This document shows, one piece after another, positions 36,553-44,257 of a stretch of DNA of 64,000 nucleotides. The DNA is from Gammaproteobacteria bacterium (lineage in GTDB: Bacteria > Pseudomonadota > Gammaproteobacteria > Steroidobacterales > Steroidobacteraceae): contig JAQGOE010000239.1 of the NCBI GenBank assembly GCA_028293725.1, forward strand, positions 1 to 64,000, read 5' to 3'. Position 1 is the first letter of the stretch. The number at the start of each line of letters is the position of its first letter. The position numbers were made by a program, and so were the translations under genes. The notes under the pieces were generated by a model. It was not told the origin of the DNA. It saw nothing but the letters and a program-made list of their open reading frames with translations, and did no database searches.

Positions 36553-36936
36553 ATGGAAACCTATCCGATCGTTGACCCAAAGAAAGGCGCATATCCGTTC
36601 GCTTTTGAGATCGAGAACGCATACGTGTCGCGCCGAACGGTGGCTCGTCTTCTTGGAAGACTTGACGGTGTAGCGAACGTTGTGTTTGGAGGTCGGCTCG
36701 GATCGACTAACGATGTACGCGTTGGGTTCAAGTACCGGAATCACGAGTACATTGTCCTGGAGCCCTTCGGTGACAACAGTCGATACTGGATCGGCCCCAA
36801 AAACTCGGCAGAAGGCGCTGGCGATATTGGTGAGGTGGAGAGTGCCTTCAGGAGCTACCGGCCCCCTCTCCATAGGATGCTTCTAGGCGATATTTTGACC
36901 TTTCGAGTATTTAAGCGCCTTGCTGGCAGGAGCTGA
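36553..36936 (+). CDS. Candidate immunity protein for Rhs tip 2
   Basis: This 127-residue soluble protein follows the variable end of Rhs tip 2 by 20 bp. It contains alternating strands and helices (FAFEIENAYVSRRTVARLLG, VRVGFKYRNHEYIVLEPFGD) and no membrane segment. I recognise no family. Its place immediately after a toxin tip and its lower GC than the flanking core genes support an immunity role by position only. Confidence 0.55.
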   Translation: METYPIVDPKKGAYPFAFEIENAYVSRRTVARLLGRLDGVANVVFGGRLGSTNDVRVGFKYRNHEYIVLEPFGDNSRYWIGPKNSAEGAGDIGEVESAFRSYRPPLHRMLLGDILTFRVFKRLAGRS

Positions 36937-37015
36937 TTGCTCGATTGCCTGTGTGCGACTTACGGACGGCTCCGCGGCGGAGGCGGGTGACGGGCGAGAA
37001 GCCGTGTCAGGGGAC

Positions 37016-37579
37016 TTAGGGCTTCTTCTCGAGATCGGCGGTGAATCCGATAGGCCGGCGCTTAGGCGGAGTTGGGTGCATCAGCTCGCGGATCGCCGAG
37101 AGGATGGCGCCGATGGCGCGATCTTGCTCGGTGAATTTTTTATCCAGTCGTGTCTCGAGCTGCGCGAAGCGTCGGGCCAGTTCGCGGTTGGAGCTCAGTA
37201 GCTCGCGCAGCTTCACGAAGGCGCGCACGACGTAGACGCCCATCTCGATGGCGCGCGGCGAGCTCAGGATGTTTGCCGCCTGGATAGCGCCATGCTCGGT
37301 GAAGGCGTACGGAAGGTATTTGATGTTCTGACCGCGGCCCGGGTTCAAGATCACAGACTGTGATCTTGAAAGCTCAACCTCCTCGGCGGTGAGCTGGAAC
37401 ATGAAGTCTTCCGGAAATCGCTCGTCGTTGCGCTTGACCGCCTGGTTGAGCGTGCGGGTCTCGACGCCGTAGATCGCCGCCAGCTCGCGATCGAGGATCA
37501 CCCGCTGACCCCGCAGGAAGAGGATCGACTGCGTGATGTGTTCAACCGGCTCGGGCGCGGTGCGCTGAGTCTTGGCCAC
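37016..37579 (-). CDS. ORF6N domain DNA-binding protein (copy A, intact)
   Basis: The 187-residue protein starts at GTG 37579 after GGGGGAACC. The ORF6N (KilA-N-like) domain spans about 10-110: ITQSILFLRGQRVILDRELA, LAAIYGVETRTLNQAVKRN, RFPEDFMFQLT and YAFTEHGAIQAANILSSP. A coiled coil (FVKLRELLSSNRELARRFAQ) and a basic tail ending FTADLEKKP follow. Phage relatives are antirepressors or DNA-binding proteins. Codons for SRSQSVILN coincide with a perfect DNA palindrome. A conserved leader of about 110 bp and repeat R1 lie upstream. Copy C at 40648-41196 is a close paralogue. Confidence 0.87.
   Translation of the reverse strand: MAKTQRTAPEPVEHITQSILFLRGQRVILDRELAAIYGVETRTLNQAVKRNDERFPEDFMFQLTAEEVELSRSQSVILNPGRGQNIKYLPYAFTEHGAIQAANILSSPRAIEMGVYVVRAFVKLRELLSSNRELARRFAQLETRLDKKFTEQDRAIGAILSAIRELMHPTPPKRRPIGFTADLEKKP
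37344..37370. repeat. In-gene palindrome of ORF6N copy A
   Basis: A perfect inverted repeat of 13-bp arms with a single central base (TTCAAGATCACAG / CTGTGATCTTGAA) lies within the coding region, just before the codons for PGRG. The equivalent position in the other ORF6N copies is also palindromic but has different sequence. Confidence 0.9.
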
Positions 37580-37763
37580 GGTTCCCCCTTCTTTAACCGC
37601 GTGCTCTTCAGCGGTCCTGCCGCGCGAGCACGTTATCGATGACCTGCGCGACGAAACGCTGCTGAGCGCGCGGCAGGTGTCGGATCCGTTTCATATGCTG
37701 CCGGAGCGTCGGCGCCGGGCCACGCTTTTTGGCGGCCGCGGGGAGCGCTGCTTCCTACAACCA

Positions 37764-37910
37764 ACAGGTACGAGGAACCGACTCCTGCTGCTCAATGTGA
37801 ACCGGATCAGTATAGGGAGAAGAGCCCGGTTACGTAATCGTCCATTACTGGTGATTTCGCTCAGAAACTCGCAGACTCGGAGGCGTACTAACATTGTGCG
37901 TCGCAGACAG
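37764..37910. repeat. R1, first copy of the ORF6N-associated upstream repeat
   Basis: About 147 bp shared with R2 (40299-40450) and R3 (41307-41424). It contains the inverted pair AACCGG (37800-37805) and CCGGTT (37826-37831) spaced 20 bp, a small GTAAT/ATTAC pair, and TATACT on the minus strand that could be a -10 box for the downstream ORF6N gene. Its end is marked by GGCGTACTAACAT. Confidence 0.75.
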
Positions 37911-38515
37911 TGGAAGCTGCAGGCCCCTCGGTACCGGGCGCGCCGCACACGCGGGTGACGCAAGGAATACATCGCTACAGAACGCAAAAGGCTGCTTCTG
38001 CTAAAGCCAACCTCGGCGTGCGCCCGCGATGGCCCGCCAATGGGGCGATACGCCCCAGGCGATCGGCTTGCATGTCGTCGAGGACGCCGTCATCGAGCGC
38101 GATCGAGCCGGACGACTCCCGCATCGAATTCGATGTCTTCGTAACTGTCGACCGCCAATCTGTCGTTTCAACAACATCTGCTGAAATTCGATATCGCTGT
38201 CATTTTGCTCAAGGCGAAATCCAACCGTCTCAGCGATCTGGCGGCCTTATTGCCTGAATTTGCTCCAGGCAGTGCGAGTGCACCTAAGGGGATGTTAACG
38301 ACTGTCGGGTCTGGGAAGAGCGGAATATAGGTATGGGCAAGCACTTTCGCATGATGCCGCGCGGAGTTGGGGCTGTGGACTTCCGCGTAAAAGCTCTTTT
38401 GTGGGCCCGTAGTAATCAGGCTCGCGCCTTTTCCCATTCCAGCTACGGCCGTGTCATGCTACCAGAGATCAGCGGGGCGTCATAGTTAGAGCGCGAGAAA
38501 AGCCAACACTGCCGC
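37911..38515. other. Gap between R1 and ORF6N copy B
   Basis: A minus-strand frame at 38168-38437 (89 residues, ITTGPQKSFYAEVHSPNSAR) looks mildly protein-like but has no family, no clear ribosome-binding site and no partner. Nothing else is supported. Confidence 0.3.
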
Positions 38516-38869
38516 CTACGGCTTTGGGGAGTATCCTTCGAGACCGAAGAATGCCCTCAGGGAACGATCGACCGTTTGCAAAGTGGCCGCATCGATTCGA
38601 CCCGTTCGCCGGCCGAGCGGCACGGTTACAGCCTCGTCGACCATGATTTGCGAGAGTTTCCGCAACCCGTTCTGCGCACCGGGCACCGCGGGAATGCCGA
38701 CGAGCGGCGCATCAATCAGCAAATCTTCCGGGAAGCGCTTGGCATTGCGCTTGACCGCCTGCAACAGCACTTTGGTGGCTACGCCGTAGAGTTCGGTGAG
38801 CTCAGTATCCAGGAACACTTTGTGGCCGCGCAGGACGAGGATGGCGTGGGTGATGTGCTCGATGGGTTT
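38516..38869 (-). pseudogene. ORF6N copy B, N-terminal fragment with foreign C-terminus
   Basis: The frame opens directly after a TAG and encodes [40 protein letters not shown] and NAKRFPEDL, the first half of an ORF6N domain. It then departs into unrelated sequence ([20 protein letters not shown]) that ends GLEGYSPKP. There is no initiator at the homologous position, and the palindrome-bearing part is missing. A GTG at 38818 could start a 100-residue product, but the domain would be incomplete. Confidence 0.65.
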
Positions 38870-38897
38870 CTATTGCAAGAAATGACGGTCAGCGTGC

Positions 38898-39128
38898 TCA
38901 TGGTTCCGTGGTCTGGACGTTGATCAGGAGGAAACGTCCGCGCCTTTGCTGCAGCGCGCTCACTGCCGCCACGGCGTTTGAATATTCCGCGAGCGCCTGC
39001 GACTTCTCGTATCCAACAGGAAGTGCAAGCGAGCGCAGCAGTGTCGCTTGCTCTACTTCGATCAACGCAGACAGTTCTTGCTCGAGTCGTTCAAACTCGA
39101 AGCTGTCAGGGTTAATGTCTTCTGACAT
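38898..39128 (-). CDS. Small helical hypothetical protein
   Basis: This 76-residue frame from ATG 39128 is acidic and helical at the N-terminus (MSEDINPDSFEFERLEQELS) and ends in GRFLLINVQTTEP. Regular amphipathic helices (SALIEVEQATLLRSLALPVG, KSQALAEYSNAVAAVSALQQ) suggest a real small protein. It lies 28 bp upstream of the ORF6N copy B fragment on the same strand. A longer frame to 39182 adds 18 unconvincing residues. Family unknown. Confidence 0.5.
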   Translation of the reverse strand: MSEDINPDSFEFERLEQELSALIEVEQATLLRSLALPVGYEKSQALAEYSNAVAAVSALQQRRGRFLLINVQTTEP

Positions 39129-39875
39129 TGATGCGGTGCCTCCGAATTTATCGAACGCCAGGCCGGAGGTTGAATATAACACGGCGTGCTGGCCCTGGAA
39201 TTGTTTGCACCCGACACTGACTGTTTTTTTTTGCGATTGGTTTTAAGTACCAAGCGTTGGAGAATGCGTCTTCGGCGACGTGAGTCAGCGCACTGGGCGG
39301 ACGACGTCAGGGGCGCGAGGAGGTGCGCAGAGAGGCGAGCGCGTGACTCGCCTGCCTGTGTGAGCTTGGGTACCGGACTTGACACGCATCAGCGCGCGAT
39401 AGTACGGCTAGCTCAGATTAGGGTGGAACATGGGGAGCGATTCCCCACCTGCTGGGCGGAGAATTATTGAAGGAGCAACGCTGGGATCCAATTCCCCACC
39501 CAGCGGGTGGGGAATTCGGTCGCGGTACGCCAGGTAGAATTGACGGAACCGGTGCTCATGACGCCGCTCGCATTTACCTTCCCTGCCTCGCAATGGCGGA
39601 GATGCCGGGCTCGGCCGGAAAATGTTCACGGTGCCTCGTTCCCGCAGACGGACGTCGGCCACCTCGACGCGGGACTCGCGTGTCCCTTACAACCGAGTAC
39701 TTCAGACCCTGACTCATGGAATGAGGCATTGCAACACCCGGCGAGTTTTCTCGACACCCGTGCGACCTCTCGGCGGCGTACTCGCCAGATAATCCGATCG
39801 ATCATGAGCGTCAATCCAACTTTACCGCGGCTCGCGTGCATCCGCAACGCTTCGAGGCAGCCGGTAGCGGTCGGC
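39129..39875. other. Gene-poor stretch within the island
   Basis: No supported gene. The stretch includes a run of eight or nine Ts at about 39223-39232 and the strong hairpin listed separately. The open frames on both strands look like composition noise. Confidence 0.35.
39490..39516. repeat. Perfect 12-bp inverted repeat with 3-base loop
   Basis: AATTCCCCACCC and GGGTGGGGAATT flank AGC. A partial half (ATTCCCCACC) occurs about 50 bp earlier, near 39440. There is no T-run and no flanking gene end, so a terminator role is unproven. It may be a mobile or structural repeat. Confidence 0.7.
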
Positions 39876-40220
39876 TCAATGAGGTCGAGAGCGGCTGTTG
39901 TCTCGGTGAACATACGTCAGCAGTCTCTCGAGTTCGCGAAGATCCATGTCGAGCTTGCCGTCGAGTGCCTTGTTGAGGCTCTCGGCAACATTGACCCCGA
40001 GCTCGAAGTTTCGACGGCGGAGGGCGCCAGCTGCGACGCATGCGAAAGAGAGTGTTTGGCGCAGTGCAATCAATAGAGCACGAACCAACGTTGCGACCGC
40101 CGCGTCGGTGACGTTCGGGTCGTACGCGACGATTGACGGCTGTAGTGGCTCGGGTTTTCACTCGGTGCCTTTGCGGGTCGATGGGCGTGTGCGTTTCGCG
40201 CTAAGATTCTTTGCAGCCAT
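39876..40220 (-). pseudogene. Small basic/helical protein gene interrupted by an in-frame TGA
   Basis: From ATG 40220 the frame encodes 20 basic residues (MAAKNLSAKRTRPSTRKGTE) and a TGA at 40158-40160. It then stays open in the same frame for 93 more codons. The later part is protein-like: DPNVTDAAVATLVRALLIAL, NFELGVNVAESLNKALDGKL, DMDLRELERLLTYVHRDN. TTG at about 40088 could restart a 70-residue product. Repeat R2 lies just upstream, as R1 and R3 lie upstream of ORF6N genes. The family is unknown. It may be a recent nonsense mutant. Confidence 0.5.
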
Positions 40221-40298
40221 GATGGGTACTCGTGTTAGTACTTGTCGGGTTAGGTGCTCGTCGCGGGTGCAACCGCGGCGAGCGCCGTTTCTTAGAGC

Positions 40299-40450
40299 TA
40301 ACAGGTGCGAGGAACCGACTCTCCTGTTGCTCAACGAGAACCGGATCAGTATAGGGAGAAGAATCCGGTTACGTAATCTCCCATTATTGGTGATTTGGCA
40401 TAGAAACTCGCGGGCTCGCAGGCGTACTAACATGGCGCGTCGCGGATATC
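40299..40450. repeat. R2, second copy of the upstream repeat
   Basis: About 150 bp matching R1 and R3, with AACCGG at 40339-40344 and CCGGTT at 40365-40370, again 20 bp apart. Here the pair extends to AACCGGAT/ATCCGGTT. This copy precedes the interrupted gene at 39876-40220 rather than an ORF6N gene. Confidence 0.75.
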
Positions 40451-40493
40451 GGGAGCTGGAAGCGTTGCCGGTATAGGTGCAATCCCGTTCATG

Positions 40494-40573
40494 CTACCGG
40501 GACATTATCGCGCCGTGCTCGCTGAAGGCGTAGGGTGGGAAACACGGGTTGCTATGGGTCGCAACTTGCGACC
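40494..40573 (-). pseudogene. ORF6N copy D, short internal remnant
   Basis: The minus strand encodes SQVATHSNPCFPPYAFSEHG followed by AIMSR and a stop, matching the middle of the ORF6N domain (SQIAT...PYAFTEHGAIMAA). Both ends are lost. It still carries a palindrome at the usual place, GGTCGCAA-C-TTGCGACC at 40557-40573. Confidence 0.65.
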
Positions 40574-40647
40574 AGTTAAGGGCTTCGACTGCGCTGACAC
40601 GGCGCGTTGGATCAACCGCCCGCGGTTCGCCACCCATCCGGCGGGTA

Positions 40648-41196
40648 CTACAACTTCTTCTCTAGATCCGCGGTGAACCCAATGCCGCGGCGCTTGGTCC
40701 CCGGAGGGTTCATGAGCTCGCGGATAGCATTGAGGATGCCAACGATGGCCTGGTCGTGGGTCTGGAGCCTACGTTCGAGCTGATCGAGCTTTTGGGTAAG
40801 TTCTTCGTTGGAGGCGAGCGCCTCACGTAGTTTGACGAAGGCGCGCACGACATAGACGCTCATCTCGACGGCGCGCGGACTGTTGAGGACGGTGGCGGCC
40901 ATGATCGCGCCATGCTCGGTGAAGACGAGCGGCAGCTTGCGACGACCGCCGCGGCCGGGTTTTGATGTGGCATTTTGCAACATCAAAGCCGCGTACTCAG
41001 TGGTGCTGAGCTGAAACATGAAATCCTCGGGAAATCGCTCGAGGTTGCGACGGACCTGCTGGTTCAGCCGCGCGGTGCTGACTCCGTAAAGTGTGGCGAG
41101 CTCGGCATCGAGCAGCAGCTTGTGTCCGCGAAAGATGAGGATCGACTGCGCGATGTGATCAACCGGCACGGGCGCGGTGCGTTGAATCTTGGCCAC
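40648..41196 (-). CDS. ORF6N domain DNA-binding protein (copy C, intact)
   Basis: This 182-residue paralogue of copy A starts at GTG 41196 after AGGGGAAACC; the frame is open to 41409, but the added part is repeat R3 and leader. The domain reads IAQSILIFRGHKLLLDAELA, TLYGVSTARLNQQVRRNLER, FPEDFMFQLST and VFTEHGAIMAATVLNSPRAV. A coiled coil and the same tail, GIGFTADLEKKL, follow. The palindrome-bearing codons read LMLQNATSK here against SRSQSVILN in copy A. Its role may be phage-type antirepression or DNA binding. Confidence 0.87.
   Translation of the reverse strand: MAKIQRTAPVPVDHIAQSILIFRGHKLLLDAELATLYGVSTARLNQQVRRNLERFPEDFMFQLSTTEYAALMLQNATSKPGRGGRRKLPLVFTEHGAIMAATVLNSPRAVEMSVYVVRAFVKLREALASNEELTQKLDQLERRLQTHDQAIVGILNAIRELMNPPGTKRRGIGFTADLEKKL
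40961..40987. repeat. In-gene palindrome of ORF6N copy C
   Basis: TTTGATGTGGCA and TGCAACATCAAA flank TTT. Arms match at 11 of 12 positions. The total of 27 bp and the place in the gene equal those in copy A, while the sequence is unrelated. Confidence 0.85.
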
Positions 41197-41306
41197 GGTT
41201 TCCCCTTTTTTTTGCCGCGTGCTCTTCAGCGGTCCTGCTGAGCGAGCACGGTATCGGTGACCTGCATGACGAAGCGCTGCTGGCCGAGCGCCGAGACCGG
41301 GATGCG

Positions 41307-41424
41307 TCAACGAGAACCGGGTCAGTATAGGGAGAAGAATCCGGTTACGTAATCGTCCATTACTCGTGATTTGACGTAGAAACTCGCGGGTTCTCCGGCG
41401 TACTAACATTGCGCGTTGCAGACA
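41307..41424. repeat. R3, third copy of the upstream repeat
   Basis: About 118 bp matching R1 and R2, with AACCGG at 41315-41320 and CCGGTT at 41341-41346. It lies about 110 bp before ORF6N copy C, the same arrangement as R1 and copy A, and the intervening leader is also shared between the two. Confidence 0.75.
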
Positions 41425-41666
41425 TCCGGCGCTAGAAGCGGGCTGCGGCTAACTCCGGCCAGTTGACCGCCGAGAAAAGCTGGCTGCAAACGGTCGCTGG
41501 TATCTTGCGGTAGGCTAGGCGGGCCAGCGAATCGACCCGGCAACCTTTTAGGTCAAATCATGCAATAGAGGGTGCTACCCCCATTTCGGTCACTAGTACT
41601 CAGCTCCTTAGCGTTGCTCTTTGGGTGCACGCCGCTAGGCTCTGATTTACACATGTTGCGGCAACA

Positions 41667-41879
41667 ATGAGCCCAACTACACCCGGCGACGTTCTTTTTC
41701 CTTGTCCATGCTGCGGCTCCGGAGAGCTTACAGAGCCGGGAGCTTACGAGATTTGCTCCGTGTGTGGATGGGAGGACGACCCCATTCAATCGAATGATCC
41801 AAACTACGCGGGCGGCGCCAACAAGACCAGCCTGAATCAGGCGAGGCGCGCGAGGGTGGCCGGTGATTACTATGAGTGA
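41667..41879 (+). CDS. CPCC-type cysteine-rich protein
   Basis: This 70-residue protein has the zinc-ribbon-like pattern FPCPCCGSGELTEPGAYEIC and VCGWEDDPIQSNDPNYAGGA, diagnostic of the CPCC family. The family is associated with immunity genes of polymorphic toxin systems. A 13-base palindrome (TGTTGC-G-GCAACA) ends just before the ATG. The next gene overlaps its stop. No toxin is adjacent, so if it is an immunity gene it is an orphan. Confidence 0.75.
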   Translation: MSPTTPGDVLFPCPCCGSGELTEPGAYEICSVCGWEDDPIQSNDPNYAGGANKTSLNQARRARVAGDYYE

Positions 41880-42216
41880 GCGCTACACTGTAAGACTCGC
41901 TGCTCGGAATGAAGGACTAGAATATCGCAACGAGTTTGATGTTTATCGATTCAATCTGAAATTGTCCCAAGGAAGATGGATCGTCTATTTGCCAGGATCG
42001 AAGGGTGAGCAGTTCGTGACGCATGAGTTGACCGATCAAGAGCGAAACACCATTCTTCCTCGGATTGAAAAATATCTGACAAGCAGAAGATACTTTGGTT
42101 TTATAGGTCGCGTGTACCCTGTGACATTCGAGCAGGAAGGAGAAGTCTCGCCTGAGATTGAGGAGAGTCGACGGCGAGCAGCGAAATTCTGGAAGGAGCG
42201 GAGCAAGCGAGGGTAG
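41872..42216 (+). CDS. Hypothetical protein coupled to the CPCC gene
   Basis: This 114-residue basic protein from ATG 41872 overlaps the CPCC stop (8 bp), so the pair is translationally coupled. It has beta strands (RYTVRLAARNEGLEYRNEFD, RWIVYLPGSKG) then helices (ELTDQERNTILPRIEKYLTS, EIEESRRRAAKFWKERSKRG). I recognise no family. GTG 41863 is a possible earlier start. A role as a second orphan immunity protein is a positional guess. Confidence 0.6.
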   Translation: MSERYTVRLAARNEGLEYRNEFDVYRFNLKLSQGRWIVYLPGSKGEQFVTHELTDQERNTILPRIEKYLTSRRYFGFIGRVYPVTFEQEGEVSPEIEESRRRAAKFWKERSKRG

Positions 42217-42319
42217 AACCCGCTGCAGCGGGAGTATTAAGAGGTGCTGCGCCGAGTGCCGGAGCGTGCCTACCTTGCTGGAACTGGGGCGTGTTAGCAC
42301 TATTTGATATGATGCCGGC

Positions 42320-42811
42320 ATGCCGCTTACCAGCACCACCCCTGCAAGCGATCTCAACCGGTTTATCGCCCGATACACGCCCAACATCGTGAAGCTCGCG
42401 CGCGGGGCTCTTGCGCGCATGCGTAAGCGTCTCCCCACCGCGCATCAGCTCGTCTACGACAACTATAACACCTGCGCCATTGGCTTCAGCCCCACCGAAC
42501 GCGCGTCGGACGTCGTCTTCTCCATTGCGCTGTACCCCCAACGAGTGAGTCTGTTCTTCCTGCAGGCAATGAAGTCGAATCTGCAGGACCCGCAGAAACT
42601 TTTGCAAGGCAGCGGCAGTCTCGTTCGTTTCATTCCGCTCGATTCGCCGGCGCAGATCGACAGTGCAGCCGTGCAACGACTGATGAAGCAGGCACTGATT
42701 GCAGCTAAAGTACCCCTCAGCCGCACTGGTAAGGGCAAGCTGATCATCAAGTCGATTTCAGCCGCACAACGTCCACGCCGTCCGGCACTCGCAAAGCCCT
42801 CGCGTAACTAG
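42320..42811 (+). CDS. DUF1801-like (YdhG-type) protein
   Basis: This 163-residue protein has the layout of the DUF1801 family: an N-terminal helix (ASDLNRFIARYTPNIVKLAR), MRKRLPTAHQLVYDNYNTCA in place of the usual P.A.e.v.Yg.p.f, and a central FSIALYPQRVSLFFLQ strand pair. The C-terminal tail is basic. The biochemical function of the family is unknown. It stands alone in the island and its codon use resembles the host core more than the Rhs region does. Confidence 0.65.
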   Translation: MPLTSTTPASDLNRFIARYTPNIVKLARGALARMRKRLPTAHQLVYDNYNTCAIGFSPTERASDVVFSIALYPQRVSLFFLQAMKSNLQDPQKLLQGSGSLVRFIPLDSPAQIDSAAVQRLMKQALIAAKVPLSRTGKGKLIIKSISAAQRPRRPALAKPSRN

Positions 42812-42989
42812 GGTCTGTTCATTTGAACTTGCGCCTTTCGTGAAACGCGCGGCCGAGAGACTCGAGCGACTGATTGCGGCGCGGAATCTGGTGGATTCCT
42901 CGCCCGAGCTACTCGCGTGTCACGTTCTCTTTGAGACACGACCCATAGATCAATCACCTGCGGTTCACCGCCCATCCGGCGGGCGCTAC

Positions 42990-43345
42990 GACTTTTTCTC
43001 GAGATCGGCGGTGAATCCGATGGGCCGGCGCTTCGGCGGCGTCGGGTGCATCAGCTCGCGGATCGCCGAGAGGATGGCGCCGATAGCGCGATCGTGCTCG
43101 GCGAGTTTTTTATCCAGTCGCGTCTCAAGCTGCGCGAAACGACGCCCAGTTTGAGCTCAGTAGCTCTCGCAGGTGCACGGAGGCTCGCACCACGTAAACG
43201 CTTATCTCCACCGCTCGGGGGCTGTTCAGGATGGTGGCGGCCATGGTGGCGCCGTGCTCCGTGAAGGCGTAGGGCAGGTACTTGCGATGCCGTCCGCGGC
43301 CAGTCTCTAAGGTCGCAATTTGCGACCTTAGAGACGCCAGTTCGG
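42990..43345 (-). pseudogene. ORF6N copy E, frameshifted C-terminal remnant
   Basis: The minus strand shows the C-terminal two thirds of an ORF6N gene very close to copy A: SLRSQIATLETGRGRHRKYL, PYAFTEHGATMAATI, then a deletion of about ten bases near 43145 that shifts frame before the coiled coil. The tail FTADLEKKS is still readable in the other frame. The N-terminal half is missing beyond about 43345. Confidence 0.75.
43303..43335. repeat. In-gene palindrome of ORF6N copy E
   Basis: A perfect 16-bp inverted repeat around one central T (GTCTCTAAGGTCGCAA / TTGCGACCTTAGAGAC) at the position homologous to the palindromes of copies A and C. It shares only the GGTCGCAA core with copy D. Confidence 0.9.
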
Positions 43346-43460
43346 GATGCCTCTACTTTCCGCTCTTGATGTGAAGTCTGCTCCATCAGACTTGATTCAC
43401 GCCCCGAGTCCCCCCACGTTGACTGCTCAAAATCCGCCCACCTAGCCGGCAGGTACCCCA

Positions 43461-43703
43461 CTGAGAGCCTCAGTCCGCGCGATCGCAATCGTCCTGGCAC
43501 TCATTATCACAGTGCTAACCGCCGTCGGCGGCATCCGCTGGGCTAAACGCCACTCAACCGGCGCCCAACTCCTCGCCAGCGCCAAGATTATGGTCCTGGG
43601 AGTGGGCGTGCCAATTGTAAATCCGCCCCAACAAGGAATCGAGGAGGCCCGCGAGGACAAAGACAAGAAGGGCTCGGAGTCCGGAGACCCGCCCGCAGCG
43701 TGA
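43461..43703 (+). CDS. Possible small membrane protein
   Basis: The frame after a TAG at 43443 has no ATG; CTG 43461 or GTG 43512 could start it. It encodes a membrane helix (AIAIVLALIITVLTAVGGI), a short basic loop, a second hydrophobic segment (IMVLGVGVPIV) and a highly charged tail (EEAREDKDKKGSESGDPPAA). Composition is protein-like and better than the antisense frame. The initiation signal is weak, so it may be a remnant truncated at its 5' end. Confidence 0.4.
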   Translation: MRASVRAIAIVLALIITVLTAVGGIRWAKRHSTGAQLLASAKIMVLGVGVPIVNPPQQGIEEAREDKDKKGSESGDPPAA

Positions 43704-43793
43704 TTGCAGGACTGGGAGCACCCCGCTCCCCGGCGAGGTCCAACCGCGCGGGGCATGTCAGCCAACCGCGCGGTGGGCCATCAGCATTCGTAC

Positions 43794-44144
43794 TCAACTC
43801 CGCGACTGATGATGAGTTTGCGCCTCGTAGATCTCAGTCAGTTGCTGTGAGCTGACCTTTGCAACGGCGTTGGTCACCGCTCGGTCCACGCACTTGTGGA
43901 ATTGCTGGAGCCGCGCAAGGCTTTCTGCTTCATCATTTTCGCAGGCCTCGCGGGCGGCTCTCTGGATTCGGTTGTATAGGGTGCTCGCATCCCGAGGTTG
44001 CGATAGGTTCAGATCTGAGTAACGCACGACGACGTTCCTGGGCTCTTCGTAATCCGAAGCGGCCCACGCGTGGTTTACAGTCAGGCCGGTGGCGAGTGTC
44101 GCCGTTGCAAGGAGGGCGCAATGTTTTGCGATGATCGATTTCAT
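43794..44144 (-). CDS. UrcA family secreted protein (second copy)
   Basis: This 116-residue protein has a signal peptide (about 1-28, ending AWA). The UrcA domain follows: NVVVRYSDLNLSQPRDASTL, IQRAAREACENDEAE and HKCVDRAVTNAVAKV. AGGAG lies five bases before ATG 44144. It marks the right edge of the accessory island, while the other UrcA gene (33326-33712) marks the left, though the two are only distantly similar. Confidence 0.83.
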   Translation of the reverse strand: MKSIIAKHCALLATATLATGLTVNHAWAASDYEEPRNVVVRYSDLNLSQPRDASTLYNRIQRAAREACENDEAESLARLQQFHKCVDRAVTNAVAKVSSQQLTEIYEAQTHHQSRS

Positions 44145-44257
44145 GATGGCTCCTGCTTTGAGGGGGCTTGCGGTTTGGCGCTTGCGTTCCGTGTACGCGT
44201 GGATAGACGCGGGGCCCCGCGGGAGCGTTTGAACGGTTCGTCGCGTAGAATGGCGCG

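Noticed and set aside
37691..37987. Minus-strand frame over R1, similar in translation to frames over R2 and R3 (GRLRNR.LLPIL.RF)
   Set aside because: Differences between copies fall mostly on first and second codon positions and the frames run into unrelated sequence, so the conservation is of DNA, not of a peptide.
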